Shown here: piece by piece, positions 17,207 through 25,481 of the stretch
Numbering within the stretch: position 1 is the first letter of the stretch
Layout of the letters: every line of letters starts with the position of its first letter
Source of the DNA: Zhongshania aquimaris
Lineage (GTDB): Bacteria > Pseudomonadota > Gammaproteobacteria > Pseudomonadales > Spongiibacteraceae
Reading direction: 5' to 3'
Length of the DNA: 64,000 bases
Assembly (NCBI RefSeq): GCF_019312595.1
Contig: NZ_JAHWDQ010000004.1
Span: forward strand, 124,001 to 188,000
The notes under the pieces: generated by a model
The model's database searches: none
Told to the model about the DNA's origin: nothing
What the model saw: only the letters and a program-made list of their open reading frames with translations
Program-made: the position numbers and the translations under genes

Positions 17207-18040
17207 ATGACACACCAGCAAGGCACCCTAAGCAGCCAATCCGGCTGCCGAATCTACACCCAAAATTGGCAACCCGTCGGCACACCAAAGGCGGTGATCA
17301 TTCTGGTGCACGGTCTTGCAGAACACAGCAATCGCTATATCGATATCGCCAACTATTTCACCGAACAAGGCTATGCAGTGTATGCGCTAGACCATGAGGG
17401 GCACGGCCACTCACAGGGGCTGCGCGGCTATATAAACCGCTTTGATGATTTCATCACCACCCTTGATCAATACTGTAACGAGATAACCGGGCTCCACCCT
17501 AACGCCAAACTCTTCTTGGTCGGACATAGCATGGGCGGCGTAATTTCGACTGCCTATCTATTAAAGTATCAGCAGAAACTTGCTGGCTGCATTCTGTCTG
17601 GCGCCGCTCTCGCAACGGGGGACGTTATCAGCCCCTTACAAAAATTTGTGGTCCACTGCTTATCGAAAATTTTACCTAAACTCCCTATTCTGCAATTAGA
17701 AGCAAATGACGTCTGTCATGATCCCGCTGTTGTGGAGGCATACCGCAACGACCCCAGAGTATTCACAGGCAAGATTCGCGTTCGACTAATAAGCGAAATT
17801 TTACGCACCGCCGACATGGTCATTCGCAATGCGGCAAGCATTAGCTTGCCGATGCTTATATTGCATGGCGGCGACGACAAAATGGCCTCTCCAACAGGCT
17901 CAGAGAAATTGTACGCAGGCATCTCGTCCAGCGATAAGACCTTAAAAATTTACCCTGGCCTCTATCATGAAATTTTTCTAGAGCCGGAAAAATATTCCAT
18001 CTACGCAGAGATATATGATTGGATGGAAAAAAAGTTATAG
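17207..18040 (+). CDS. alpha/beta hydrolase, monoacylglycerol lipase/lysophospholipase-like
   Basis: A 277-residue serine hydrolase. The oxyanion-hole strand reads VHGLAEHSNRY (about residues 34-44), the nucleophile elbow is GHSMGG (about 106-111), the acid lies in LHGGDDKM, and the catalytic His in PGLYHEIFLE. These four blocks are those of the monoglyceride lipase (Hydrolase_4) family, which cleaves monoacylglycerols or lysophospholipids. No signal peptide is seen, so the enzyme should be cytoplasmic. It sits just before plsB, about 100 bases away on the same strand, which fits a role in glycerolipid turnover. Confidence 0.85.
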   Translation: MTHQQGTLSSQSGCRIYTQNWQPVGTPKAVIILVHGLAEHSNRYIDIANYFTEQGYAVYALDHEGHGHSQGLRGYINRFDDFITTLDQYCNEITGLHPNAKLFLVGHSMGGVISTAYLLKYQQKLAGCILSGAALATGDVISPLQKFVVHCLSKILPKLPILQLEANDVCHDPAVVEAYRNDPRVFTGKIRVRLISEILRTADMVIRNAASISLPMLILHGGDDKMASPTGSEKLYAGISSSDKTLKIYPGLYHEIFLEPEKYSIYAEIYDWMEKKL

Positions 18041-18143
18041 AGACGGTCACAACATTTACTAGTTAACTATTTAGGGTTCCAAAAATAGGTAACACGATTT
18101 AATTAGTGGCACTCTCGCGATATAGAAGCAAAGGAACAGCAAT

Positions 18144-20489
18144 ATGGATCAAACTCGCAGCAACCCTTGGCCCGAAGCCACCACCTGCCCTGTTGTTTTC
18201 ATTATCGACAGCGTTAATCGGACCGAAAAAAAGCTTTTAGAAGATGCTATACGCAAACATCAACCTGCCGGCTCAAGGTATCATGTTGTCCACCGCCACC
18301 TAAGAAATATGCAGACCCGCCGCCAGCGCTCCACCACCCAATTACTAGAGCTAGCCAAGTCAAACGACAACCCTTACTTTGTTCCCGTGCGTATTTGCTG
18401 GCAAACACGCACGCCGAGAGACATGCAAGGTGTATCACTGAGAGATTTAATTACCGGCAACCGCGAATACCCAGGCTGGTTTCAACAGCAGTTGCGACTG
18501 CGCAAAGACAGCAGCGGCTACAGTATCACCGTTGGCAACGGCGCCAGCCTGGAGCAACTCAAAGACAGCTGCGCTCACCACACCCAAAAACATGGCGGAA
18601 CTGAAGACCTTATTAAATTTATTGATCGCTCTGCTTTTTTAGCGCTCGAAAAAGTCGAACGCCAAGTAAAAGGCGCTCGATATAAGATACCTCAGCTTCT
18701 TTCAGACGAAGTCATTCGCAAACCATCAGTGATTAATGCCCTGAGCAAAATCAGCGAATCTACTGGTCGCTCGATGGATAGTTTGATTAAAGAAGCAAAA
18801 CTGTGCCTGGACGAAATGTCTGCAAAACCAAGCGCCCTCGGTACCGACCTCGCCGCCGCCTTAGGCCGCTTCATGTATACCCGCGGTTTTGACAAAGATA
18901 TTGACTATGTCGACGGCGATATTGAACGCATTCGCAAACTTCTCACTGAAAAACCCGTCGCCTTTTTGTTCACCCACAAATCACATATTGATGGCTTCCT
19001 GCTGATGACCATCTTTCACGATCAAAATCTGACGCCATTGCATTTATTCGGTGGCATCAATATGAATATGCCAGGAATCGGACCGATTCTGCGCCGGTCT
19101 GGCGCAATCTTTATTCGACGCAGCTTCCAGAATGACCCGGTCTACAAAGTTGTATTCAAAAACTACATCGATTACTTGGGAGAAAAACGCTTCCCCTTGA
19201 TGTGGGCACTAGAGGGAACCCGCTCCCGCACCGGCAAGTTAATGCCGCCTCGTTTCGGCTTAATTAACTATGTGGTAAGCGCGCATATGCGCGACGACGC
19301 TCCCGACTTAATATTAATGCCAGTATCGATTACGTACGACCAAGTGCCCGAAGTGGCTGATTACGACGCACTGCAAGCCGGCGGTAAAAAGCGCCCTGAA
19401 TCCACATCTTGGTTTATGGAATATATCAGCGGCCTTAAAAATCCCCACGGTAAAATTCATGTGCGATTTGGTGAAGGCGTTACCATTAGCGAACACCTGG
19501 ACCTAAGTAGCCCAGCACCGCAAACCAGAGACATTCAAAAGATCGCCTTTGAACTCGCTGTCGACGCAAACAATGCCACGCCGATTACGGTCAACTCATT
19601 AATTTGCTATGTCATTCTTGAGCACGGCCACAAGGCCATCACATTCAACGAGCTCAACACTGACATTCAAGAACTTCTGCAATTAATTAATAAACTCGGT
19701 TTTGCGACCACCAACGACGTACAAAACCTCAATGAGGCCAGAATTCAGAAATGCTTAAAAGACCTGGGTACAACCGGTGTCATTAATATATTTAACGACG
19801 GCATCGAATCGGTATATATGCTGCCGAGCGACGCTGGTCGCACCGCAGCCTACTACCGCAACGGTCTGATTCACTTCTTCATCACCAGTGCCATCGCCGA
19901 TCTAGCACTGCTTGCCGTTAGCGCAACAGGCGATGAAGCGCTTAGCCAGTTTCACAATGAAGCGCTGCGTTTACGGGACATGTTTAAGTACGAGTTTTTC
20001 TTCGAGGGCTCAAGTGCGTTTATTGTGCTGCTCGAACATGAACTTGAGCAGCGTGCCCCCAACTGGCGAGACAGCGTTAAACAAGGTGCTAAAGCAACCC
20101 GCAAACTCCTCGCAGGCATAACCCCTATTCTAGGTCACGGCACGCTTCGCCCATTTATCGAAGCCTATCTTGTCTTGGCAAGAGCGTTACGGATGCAGCC
20201 GGTGGGCGAAATCAGCGATCAAAAGCATCTCATCAACCACGCTCTCACGCTGGGTAAACAGCGGGTGCTGCAGAAGCGAATACATTGTGAAGAGTCCGTG
20301 TCGGGTAGCTACTTTGAAAATGCGATTAAAATCGCAGAAAACCAAGAGCTACTCAAGGCGGGGGACGAGGCGGTTGCCGGGCGTCAGCGCTGGCTGGAAG
20401 AGCTGCGCGAAATTTCCGCCAATGTTCGCTTTTTAGCATCAATGGCCGATGCCAAACGACTACAAATACGAACTGCACTGGAAAAATAA
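18144..20489 (+). CDS. plsB: glycerol-3-phosphate 1-O-acyltransferase PlsB
   Basis: A 781-residue membrane-associated acyltransferase that makes 1-acyl-glycerol-3-phosphate from acyl-ACP or acyl-CoA, the first step of phospholipid synthesis. All motif blocks are present: THKSHIDGF (HxxxxD, H278 and D283), the GAIFIRRSF block about 45 residues later, EGTRSRTGKL, and a PVSITYDQVPE block. Length is slightly under E. coli PlsB (807). The N-terminal and C-terminal regions are helical and conserved in type. It is preceded by AAGGA about 8 bases before the ATG. Confidence 0.9.
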   Translation: MDQTRSNPWPEATTCPVVFIIDSVNRTEKKLLEDAIRKHQPAGSRYHVVHRHLRNMQTRRQRSTTQLLELAKSNDNPYFVPVRICWQTRTPRDMQGVSLRDLITGNREYPGWFQQQLRLRKDSSGYSITVGNGASLEQLKDSCAHHTQKHGGTEDLIKFIDRSAFLALEKVERQVKGARYKIPQLLSDEVIRKPSVINALSKISESTGRSMDSLIKEAKLCLDEMSAKPSALGTDLAAALGRFMYTRGFDKDIDYVDGDIERIRKLLTEKPVAFLFTHKSHIDGFLLMTIFHDQNLTPLHLFGGINMNMPGIGPILRRSGAIFIRRSFQNDPVYKVVFKNYIDYLGEKRFPLMWALEGTRSRTGKLMPPRFGLINYVVSAHMRDDAPDLILMPVSITYDQVPEVADYDALQAGGKKRPESTSWFMEYISGLKNPHGKIHVRFGEGVTISEHLDLSSPAPQTRDIQKIAFELAVDANNATPITVNSLICYVILEHGHKAITFNELNTDIQELLQLINKLGFATTNDVQNLNEARIQKCLKDLGTTGVINIFNDGIESVYMLPSDAGRTAAYYRNGLIHFFITSAIADLALLAVSATGDEALSQFHNEALRLRDMFKYEFFFEGSSAFIVLLEHELEQRAPNWRDSVKQGAKATRKLLAGITPILGHGTLRPFIEAYLVLARALRMQPVGEISDQKHLINHALTLGKQRVLQKRIHCEESVSGSYFENAIKIAENQELLKAGDEAVAGRQRWLEELREISANVRFLASMADAKRLQIRTALEK

Positions 20490-20507
20490 TCCGCTCCAGC
20501 ATTAAAG

Positions 20508-20528
20508 GCTGCGCCACTAGGGCGCAGC
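20508..20528. terminator. hairpin between convergent plsB and SDR genes
   Basis: GCTGCGCC - ACTAG - GGCGCAGC, a perfect 8-bp stem with a 5-base loop, lying in the 50-base gap between two convergent genes. Followed by CTTTAAT on the minus strand and TCACCC on the plus strand, so the U-tract is weak in both directions. Confidence 0.45.
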
Positions 20529-20539
20529 TCACCCTACAA

Positions 20540-21358
20540 TTATCGCACCGCAACGCCCTGTAACTTCATTACTAAGCGTACAACAGCAATATATGCTGAA
20601 GGCATAAGTCTCGCCAATATGTCCTGCACGCGGCCGTCGCTAATAAAGATACGGCCGATATTTTTCTGCACGCCACGAAGAATGATATTCGCAGCTTCCG
20701 ACGGCTGAGTACCTTTTTGAAGCAGTTCGTGAAAATGCTTTGTGCTGCTATTGTGATGATCAGCATTGATTGTAATGTTGGTCGCCACTGCACCGGGATG
20801 CACGGTATGCAACGTTACGTTGTTGATACCTCGGATACGATGCTCTGCGCGCAAACTGTCAGTAAAACCGCGCACCGCGAATTTTGTGGTGCAATACGGT
20901 ACGAGATACGGCAAGGCAAGAATACCTTGCGAGCTTGATAGATTAACGATGGCAGCCTCCGGCCGACTGAGCAAATGTTGATAACAGCGCTGAGTCGTAT
21001 GAATCACTCCCCAATAATTAATATTGGTAATTTTTTCAAAGTCTTGCTCGCTGGCTTCGCCGAAGGTGAGGTCGCCGGAAGCAATACCCGCATTATTTAT
21101 GAGAAGATCTATATGACCAAAGTGCGCAAGGACATTGTCGACGAAAAGATTGATGGCGCACTTATCACCCATATCGACTTTCTCACTGTAATAGTCTGCG
21201 TGCATTGCGGTGAGCTGCTCTTCGGTAGCGTCGAGCTTCGCAATATCGCAAAACGCAACTTTCGCGCCGCGTCGCGCAAGCTCCATCACTAAATGATGAC
21301 CGATGCCACTGCCACCGCCGCCAGTCACAATGGCAACCTTGTCTATAAATGTTTTCAT
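20540..21358 (-). CDS. short-chain dehydrogenase/reductase
   Basis: A 272-residue SDR. It has the cofactor motif TGGGGSGIG (about residues 12-20), the NNAGIA strand, and a catalytic Ser-Tyr-Lys set in NLSSSQG and YCTTK (YxxxK). The first acidic residue after strand 2 (CDIAK) suggests NAD preference. It is the last gene of a four-gene operon with a hydrolase, another SDR and a Baeyer-Villiger-type monooxygenase. It would interconvert an alcohol and a ketone; the actual substrate is unknown. Confidence 0.85.
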   Translation of the reverse strand: MKTFIDKVAIVTGGGGSGIGHHLVMELARRGAKVAFCDIAKLDATEEQLTAMHADYYSEKVDMGDKCAINLFVDNVLAHFGHIDLLINNAGIASGDLTFGEASEQDFEKITNINYWGVIHTTQRCYQHLLSRPEAAIVNLSSSQGILALPYLVPYCTTKFAVRGFTDSLRAEHRIRGINNVTLHTVHPGAVATNITINADHHNSSTKHFHELLQKGTQPSEAANIILRGVQKNIGRIFISDGRVQDILARLMPSAYIAVVRLVMKLQGVAVR

Positions 21359-21388
21359 ATCTGATCCCTTGTGTGATTACGGCTAGCC

Positions 21389-22330
21389 TTAACGATGCTT
21401 GGCGAAAAAGGCGAGCACATCTTCTGCGCTCTTACGCGGTGCTTCTAGCATGGGCATATGACCAAGTTCTGGGTAAGTAATGAGTTCGGCATTCGGTATA
21501 CCGCTCTGCCAAATCGCTGCGGAACTAATATGCAGCAGGCGATCACGCTCACCCCACAGAATGAGTATGGGCACGTTAATGTCGCTTAGGTGCTTATCCA
21601 AAAGACCAGTGTTATGAAAGTCCTGGAATATACGGATAAGCGACTCGCGACGAATAATGTAGTCATCCGCCATATAATCTAAAATCATTCTTGGCAGCCA
21701 CGGTGGCTGAGACATGGTCATCGCGTAGAATTCGATAAACTCATCGCGATTATGAATCTCAAACGGGTTGCGGCCCGTCGCGAGCATTTTAGCCATGTCA
21801 CTTTCTTGTGGCGCAACAACACCGGCGGCATCAACCAATACTGCGCTCTGCACGCGGTTTGCATGGCGCAGCGCTAACTGAGCGGCAATAAAACCACCCA
21901 TGGAATTGCCTACAATATGGGCGCGCTTAATACCTAGCGCGTCCATCGCTTCTACCACCCGTTGCGCCTGACTCACGGTGTCGTATTTTAAGGACGGATC
22001 AAAGGCGGTTTCACCGTGGCCCGGCAGGTCTAAAATTAAGACCTGATACTTATCGGTAAAATGGCTGGCAAAGCGCATCCACACAGTTTTTTCTGAGCTA
22101 TAACCATGAATCATTATCACGGTTTCTTGGGCATCTTGCGGTCCACCTTGCCAGCTCATCATCTGGCTATCGCTAATATCGATTTTGGCCCGGTGCAAAC
22201 CATAAAGGCGCGTTTCAATGCCGCTAGCCATGTGCAGCAAGCCACCGCCAATTCGCGGGTAGGTCACCGTAGCCCAGAGAGCAAAACTCGCAAGCAGAGC
22301 AATAACAGCAAATATTAAGGGCTTTTTCAT
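21389..22330 (-). CDS. membrane-anchored alpha/beta hydrolase
   Basis: A 313-residue serine hydrolase with an uncleaved-looking N-terminal hydrophobic segment (about residues 5-24) that probably anchors it to the membrane. The oxyanion region is IHGYSSEKTVW, the nucleophile elbow GNSMGG (about residues 142-147), the acid in LWGERDRL, and His in ELGHMPMLE. The arrangement matches carboxylesterases and meta-cleavage hydrolases. It overlaps the upstream SDR gene by 4 bases, so the two are coupled. Next to a Baeyer-Villiger-type monooxygenase it may hydrolyse the ester or lactone product. Confidence 0.83.
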   Translation of the reverse strand: MKKPLIFAVIALLASFALWATVTYPRIGGGLLHMASGIETRLYGLHRAKIDISDSQMMSWQGGPQDAQETVIMIHGYSSEKTVWMRFASHFTDKYQVLILDLPGHGETAFDPSLKYDTVSQAQRVVEAMDALGIKRAHIVGNSMGGFIAAQLALRHANRVQSAVLVDAAGVVAPQESDMAKMLATGRNPFEIHNRDEFIEFYAMTMSQPPWLPRMILDYMADDYIIRRESLIRIFQDFHNTGLLDKHLSDINVPILILWGERDRLLHISSAAIWQSGIPNAELITYPELGHMPMLEAPRKSAEDVLAFFAKHR

Positions 22331-23190
22331 CCTGCTTTCCTAGTATTAATCAGCGTAGCAATTGGCTTAGTAACCGGTTTCAGCGGATAGTCGCTGCGGT
22401 CGATTACGTCGCGCATATCCCACCAAATAAGTTTATTGAGCAAACGCAAGGGCACTAGGTTGGCGCCCAACCAAGTTTTAAATGAATCTTTGCCATAAAC
22501 AATCTTCGGCGTACCGCGATATATACCTCGAATCACGCGGCGCACAATTGCCTCCGGCGGTGTTGATAAGTACTTGTCCGAGAAGGCTTGGTGCTGAGGG
22601 GCGCTGGCAATATTGGTAGCGATTCCACCGGGATGGACAAGGTGCACACTGATTGGACTATCGTGCAACTCAACCATTAACGCTTCAGTAAAGCCGCGCA
22701 CGGCGAATTTCGCCGCACTGTAATCACTGTTATTGGGTGGCCCAATCAGGCCAAAAATACTAGATACGTTCACCACAGCACCCTCGCCATTTTCGATCAG
22801 CTGTGGCAAAAAAACTTGGGTACCATGCACTACACCGTAAAAGTTAATACCCATTACACGCTCGATTGAAGACAGCGGCGTTGCCCACACCGGCTTCCCA
22901 TCACCCGACACACCGGCGTTATTTATAATGACATGAGCGTTGCCCAGTGAGGATTTTACATTAGCAGCAAATGCCTCCATGGCAGAACGATCAGCAACAT
23001 CAAACACTGCACTGAACACCTTGGTCTCAGCGGTGTTATTTACCATTTCAACTGTTTTAGCTAAGCCCTTTTCGTCGTAATCATTGAGCGCCAGCCTTGC
23101 ACCTAGCTTTGCAAATTCTAGGGCGTACGCACGACCCATACCCGATCCTGCACCAGTTATAGCGACTATTTTATTATTAAAATCCTTCAT
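22327..23190 (-). CDS. short-chain dehydrogenase/reductase
   Basis: A 287-residue SDR with the TGAGSGMGRAYA cofactor loop (about residues 13-24), NNAGVSG, and catalytic Ser and YSAAK (YxxxK) about 14 residues apart. The Asp-Tyr-Asp after strand 2 (LNDYDEK) points to NAD. It lies 10 bases downstream of the monooxygenase gene and overlaps the hydrolase gene by 4 bases. It is similar in type to the SDR at 20540, but the two sequences are clearly distinct, so they probably act at different steps. Confidence 0.86.
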   Translation of the reverse strand: MKDFNNKIVAITGAGSGMGRAYALEFAKLGARLALNDYDEKGLAKTVEMVNNTAETKVFSAVFDVADRSAMEAFAANVKSSLGNAHVIINNAGVSGDGKPVWATPLSSIERVMGINFYGVVHGTQVFLPQLIENGEGAVVNVSSIFGLIGPPNNSDYSAAKFAVRGFTEALMVELHDSPISVHLVHPGGIATNIASAPQHQAFSDKYLSTPPEAIVRRVIRGIYRGTPKIVYGKDSFKTWLGANLVPLRLLNKLIWWDMRDVIDRSDYPLKPVTKPIATLINTRKAG

Positions 23191-23200
23191 ATTGATGATC

Positions 23201-24667
23201 TCATCTAAACAAATGGTGCTTGGTCTTAAACCGGCTGGCTAGCCTGTTAAAGGTAAAACTGAAGCCGGGAAACATGGCAATAACATGGCCACTCTTGCTC
23301 TGGTACCAGCTGGTACAACCGCCCGACTTCCAAACGGTTTTTTCCATTTCAGAGTGAACCATCTGGGTGTATTGATCCTCGGCGTCGGCGCTGACTTCTA
23401 TGGCCTGTTTACCAGATTTCTCCAGCTGCCGAATGCTGCCAATGATGTATTTCATCTGTGATTCAATTACGAATATTGCGGAGGTGTGGCCAATGCCGGT
23501 ATTGGGCCCAGTAACCACAAAGAGATTAGGGAAACCTGGAATGGCAGTGCCGAGGTAGGCCCGAGGAAACTCTTCCCAAGCACTCGCTAAACGCCTATTG
23601 TCCTTGCCAATGACGGGGTATGAGATCACACCATCAGTCGCATCGTAGCCGGTAGACCAGATAATAAGATCAACATCAACTTGTTGGCCTTTTTGGGTGA
23701 GAATGCCATTTTCGGTAATTGCTGCGATGCCATCTTGCTTATCATGTAGACTGACATTTGACCGCGACAAAGCCGGATACAAGGTGCTTGATAATATGAC
23801 TCGCTTACAGCCGATAACAAAATCCGGAGTGAGTTTTTCACGAAGCACCGGATCGGGCACTTGCTTTTTGAGTAATTTCAACGCGGCCCGCCCCGCAACT
23901 AAATCCAGCATCAGCTTGGAATACTTAAAGCCAATCACACGAGTTTCAAGACACCAATAAATCCACCAGCGCAGTGCTTTATAAAGCGGTTTAATGCCTA
24001 ACAATTTTTGTTGGAACGATGAAAATTTACGATCTGGCCTTGGCAACACCCAATGCGGACTGCGCTGAAAAACGTGTAGCTCAGCTACATCCCCTGCAAT
24101 AGCCGGAATTACCTGTGCTGCACTCGCACCGCTCCCAACAATAGCAACACGCTTGCCTCGGTAGTCATAGGAGTGATCCCAGCCATTAGTATGAAAACTT
24201 TTACCTTTGAAGGTATCACGACCAGGAAAATCTGGAATCACCGGTGTACTCAGCGGCCCCGAGGCATTAATCAGAATTTGCGCCTCAAACGTACCCGCCG
24301 CGTCAGTCTCTATAATCCAGCGCTTATCATCCTCATTCCAGCGGACCTGCGCCACATTGGCATTTAGTGTGGTTTTGTCGCGGAGGCCGTGCTTATCAAT
24401 CACCGCATTGGTGTATTGCCGCAACTCCTCTTGCTCTACAAACATTTGCGACCACACGTAAGGCTCCGACGAAATGGAATACAGCGGTGACTGCACATCG
24501 ACCGCCGCGCCGGGATAGCTATTCTGGCACCACGTCCCGCCCATAAAATCGCGGCGCTCAAGAAGTCGAATATCGGTGATGCCCCGCTCCTGTAGGCGGA
24601 TTGCAGCACACTGACCACCAAAACCGCTGCCAATGATAACAACCCGATAACACTGCTTTGCTTGCAT
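23201..24667 (-). CDS. flavin-containing Baeyer-Villiger-type monooxygenase
   Basis: A 488-residue FAD/NADPH enzyme. The FAD motif is GSGFGG (residues 13-18). The Baeyer-Villiger fingerprint FxGxxxHTxxW is exact at residues 153-163. The second nucleotide motif is GSGASA at 178-183, and the DRRD-equivalent plus GGTW motif at 43-46 also fits the class. Such enzymes insert oxygen next to a ketone, giving an ester or lactone. It heads the operon monooxygenase - SDR - hydrolase - SDR. A TetR gene is divergent with inverted repeats between, implying substrate-induced expression. The substrate (cyclic ketone, steroid or long-chain ketone) cannot be read from sequence. Confidence 0.88.
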   Translation of the reverse strand: MQAKQCYRVVIIGSGFGGQCAAIRLQERGITDIRLLERRDFMGGTWCQNSYPGAAVDVQSPLYSISSEPYVWSQMFVEQEELRQYTNAVIDKHGLRDKTTLNANVAQVRWNEDDKRWIIETDAAGTFEAQILINASGPLSTPVIPDFPGRDTFKGKSFHTNGWDHSYDYRGKRVAIVGSGASAAQVIPAIAGDVAELHVFQRSPHWVLPRPDRKFSSFQQKLLGIKPLYKALRWWIYWCLETRVIGFKYSKLMLDLVAGRAALKLLKKQVPDPVLREKLTPDFVIGCKRVILSSTLYPALSRSNVSLHDKQDGIAAITENGILTQKGQQVDVDLIIWSTGYDATDGVISYPVIGKDNRRLASAWEEFPRAYLGTAIPGFPNLFVVTGPNTGIGHTSAIFVIESQMKYIIGSIRQLEKSGKQAIEVSADAEDQYTQMVHSEMEKTVWKSGGCTSWYQSKSGHVIAMFPGFSFTFNRLASRFKTKHHLFR

Positions 24668-24702
24668 TTATTCTCCCCGCGAGGGCTCTAGCAAATTTCA
24701 TG

Positions 24703-24747
24703 TGATGACGAACGACATCACTTTACTTCTGATGACGCTTGTCGTCA
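24703..24747. promoter_or_regulatory. candidate operators between the monooxygenase operon and its TetR gene
   Basis: Two inverted repeats lie close together: TGATG-N8-CATCA at 24703-24720 and TGACG-N5-CGTCA at 24733-24747, with TGATGACG occurring twice (24703-24710 and 24730-24737). Between them is TCACTTTACTTCTGA (24718-24732), nearly identical to 6133-6147 upstream of the other TetR gene. The position, within 40 bases of both start codons, fits a shared operator. Confidence 0.55.
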
Positions 24748-24756
24748 AATAACAGC

Positions 24757-25407
24757 ATGAACAAAATTGAAAAAAACAGTCAATCGGGGCGAACCTACGG
24801 CGGTGAAAGTGCGGCCGAAAGACTGGCGCGTCAGCGCCAAACCTTTATGGACGCAGGACTAGAGCTATTTGGCACGGTTGGCTACCGAGCGACAACCGTC
24901 AGAATGTTGTGCAAAGAAGCTGGATTAATCGATCGCTATTTCTACAAAACCTTCACTGATACTGAAGATTTATTAGCTGCGGTCTATACCGAATCCTTAG
25001 ACCAAATCCAAACTCAGGTTCTGGCAGCAATCAATGCCACTGGCAGCGAGCCAATTACAGCCAAGCACATTGAACTTGGCCTTGAGGCGTTTTTTAGTGC
25101 ATTTGAAAACTCGCGAGTGGCTAGAGTGTGTTGGTTAGAAGTCCTCGGCGTCAGCCCGCGTATTGACACGCTATACATCAGCCGCATACAGGAGTTTGCC
25201 GAATTATTGCTGCGACTTGGCAAATCCATGATGTCAAATTGGCCGCTTGGCGAAGAGGAAACGCGCATAACAGGCATAGCGTTGGTTGGTGCAATAAGCC
25301 AGTCTGCGATGCAATGGCTGCTCGATGACTACCGCTCACCGAGAGCAACATTAGTGAGCGCGAACGGGCGTCTGATTAGAGGACTCTTCAACACGCCTTC
25401 GCATTAA
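24757..25407 (+). CDS. TetR-family transcriptional regulator
   Basis: A 216-residue regulator from the ATG at 24757. An upstream TTG at 24739 lies inside an inverted repeat and has no Shine-Dalgarno, so it is less likely. The helix-turn-helix spans about residues 20-70 (TFMDAGLELFGTVGYRATTVRMLCKEAGLIDRYFYKTF, read in parts); the remainder is a helical ligand-binding domain. It is paralogous to the regulator at 6173. It is divergent from the monooxygenase operon and is also upstream of the TonB-receptor operon end. Most likely it represses the monooxygenase operon. Confidence 0.85.
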   Translation: MNKIEKNSQSGRTYGGESAAERLARQRQTFMDAGLELFGTVGYRATTVRMLCKEAGLIDRYFYKTFTDTEDLLAAVYTESLDQIQTQVLAAINATGSEPITAKHIELGLEAFFSAFENSRVARVCWLEVLGVSPRIDTLYISRIQEFAELLLRLGKSMMSNWPLGEEETRITGIALVGAISQSAMQWLLDDYRSPRATLVSANGRLIRGLFNTPSH

Positions 25408-25481
25408 GGTGCCCGTAGCCACAGGGCTCGCTTTACCTTTTTATTGGCTACTACCTAGCAACCAAAACCCAAGCAAGCACC

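Noticed and set aside
16971-17207. 78-codon frame in the gap before the lipase gene
   Set aside because: No Shine-Dalgarno site, unrecognisable composition, and it ends at the real start of the hydrolase gene.
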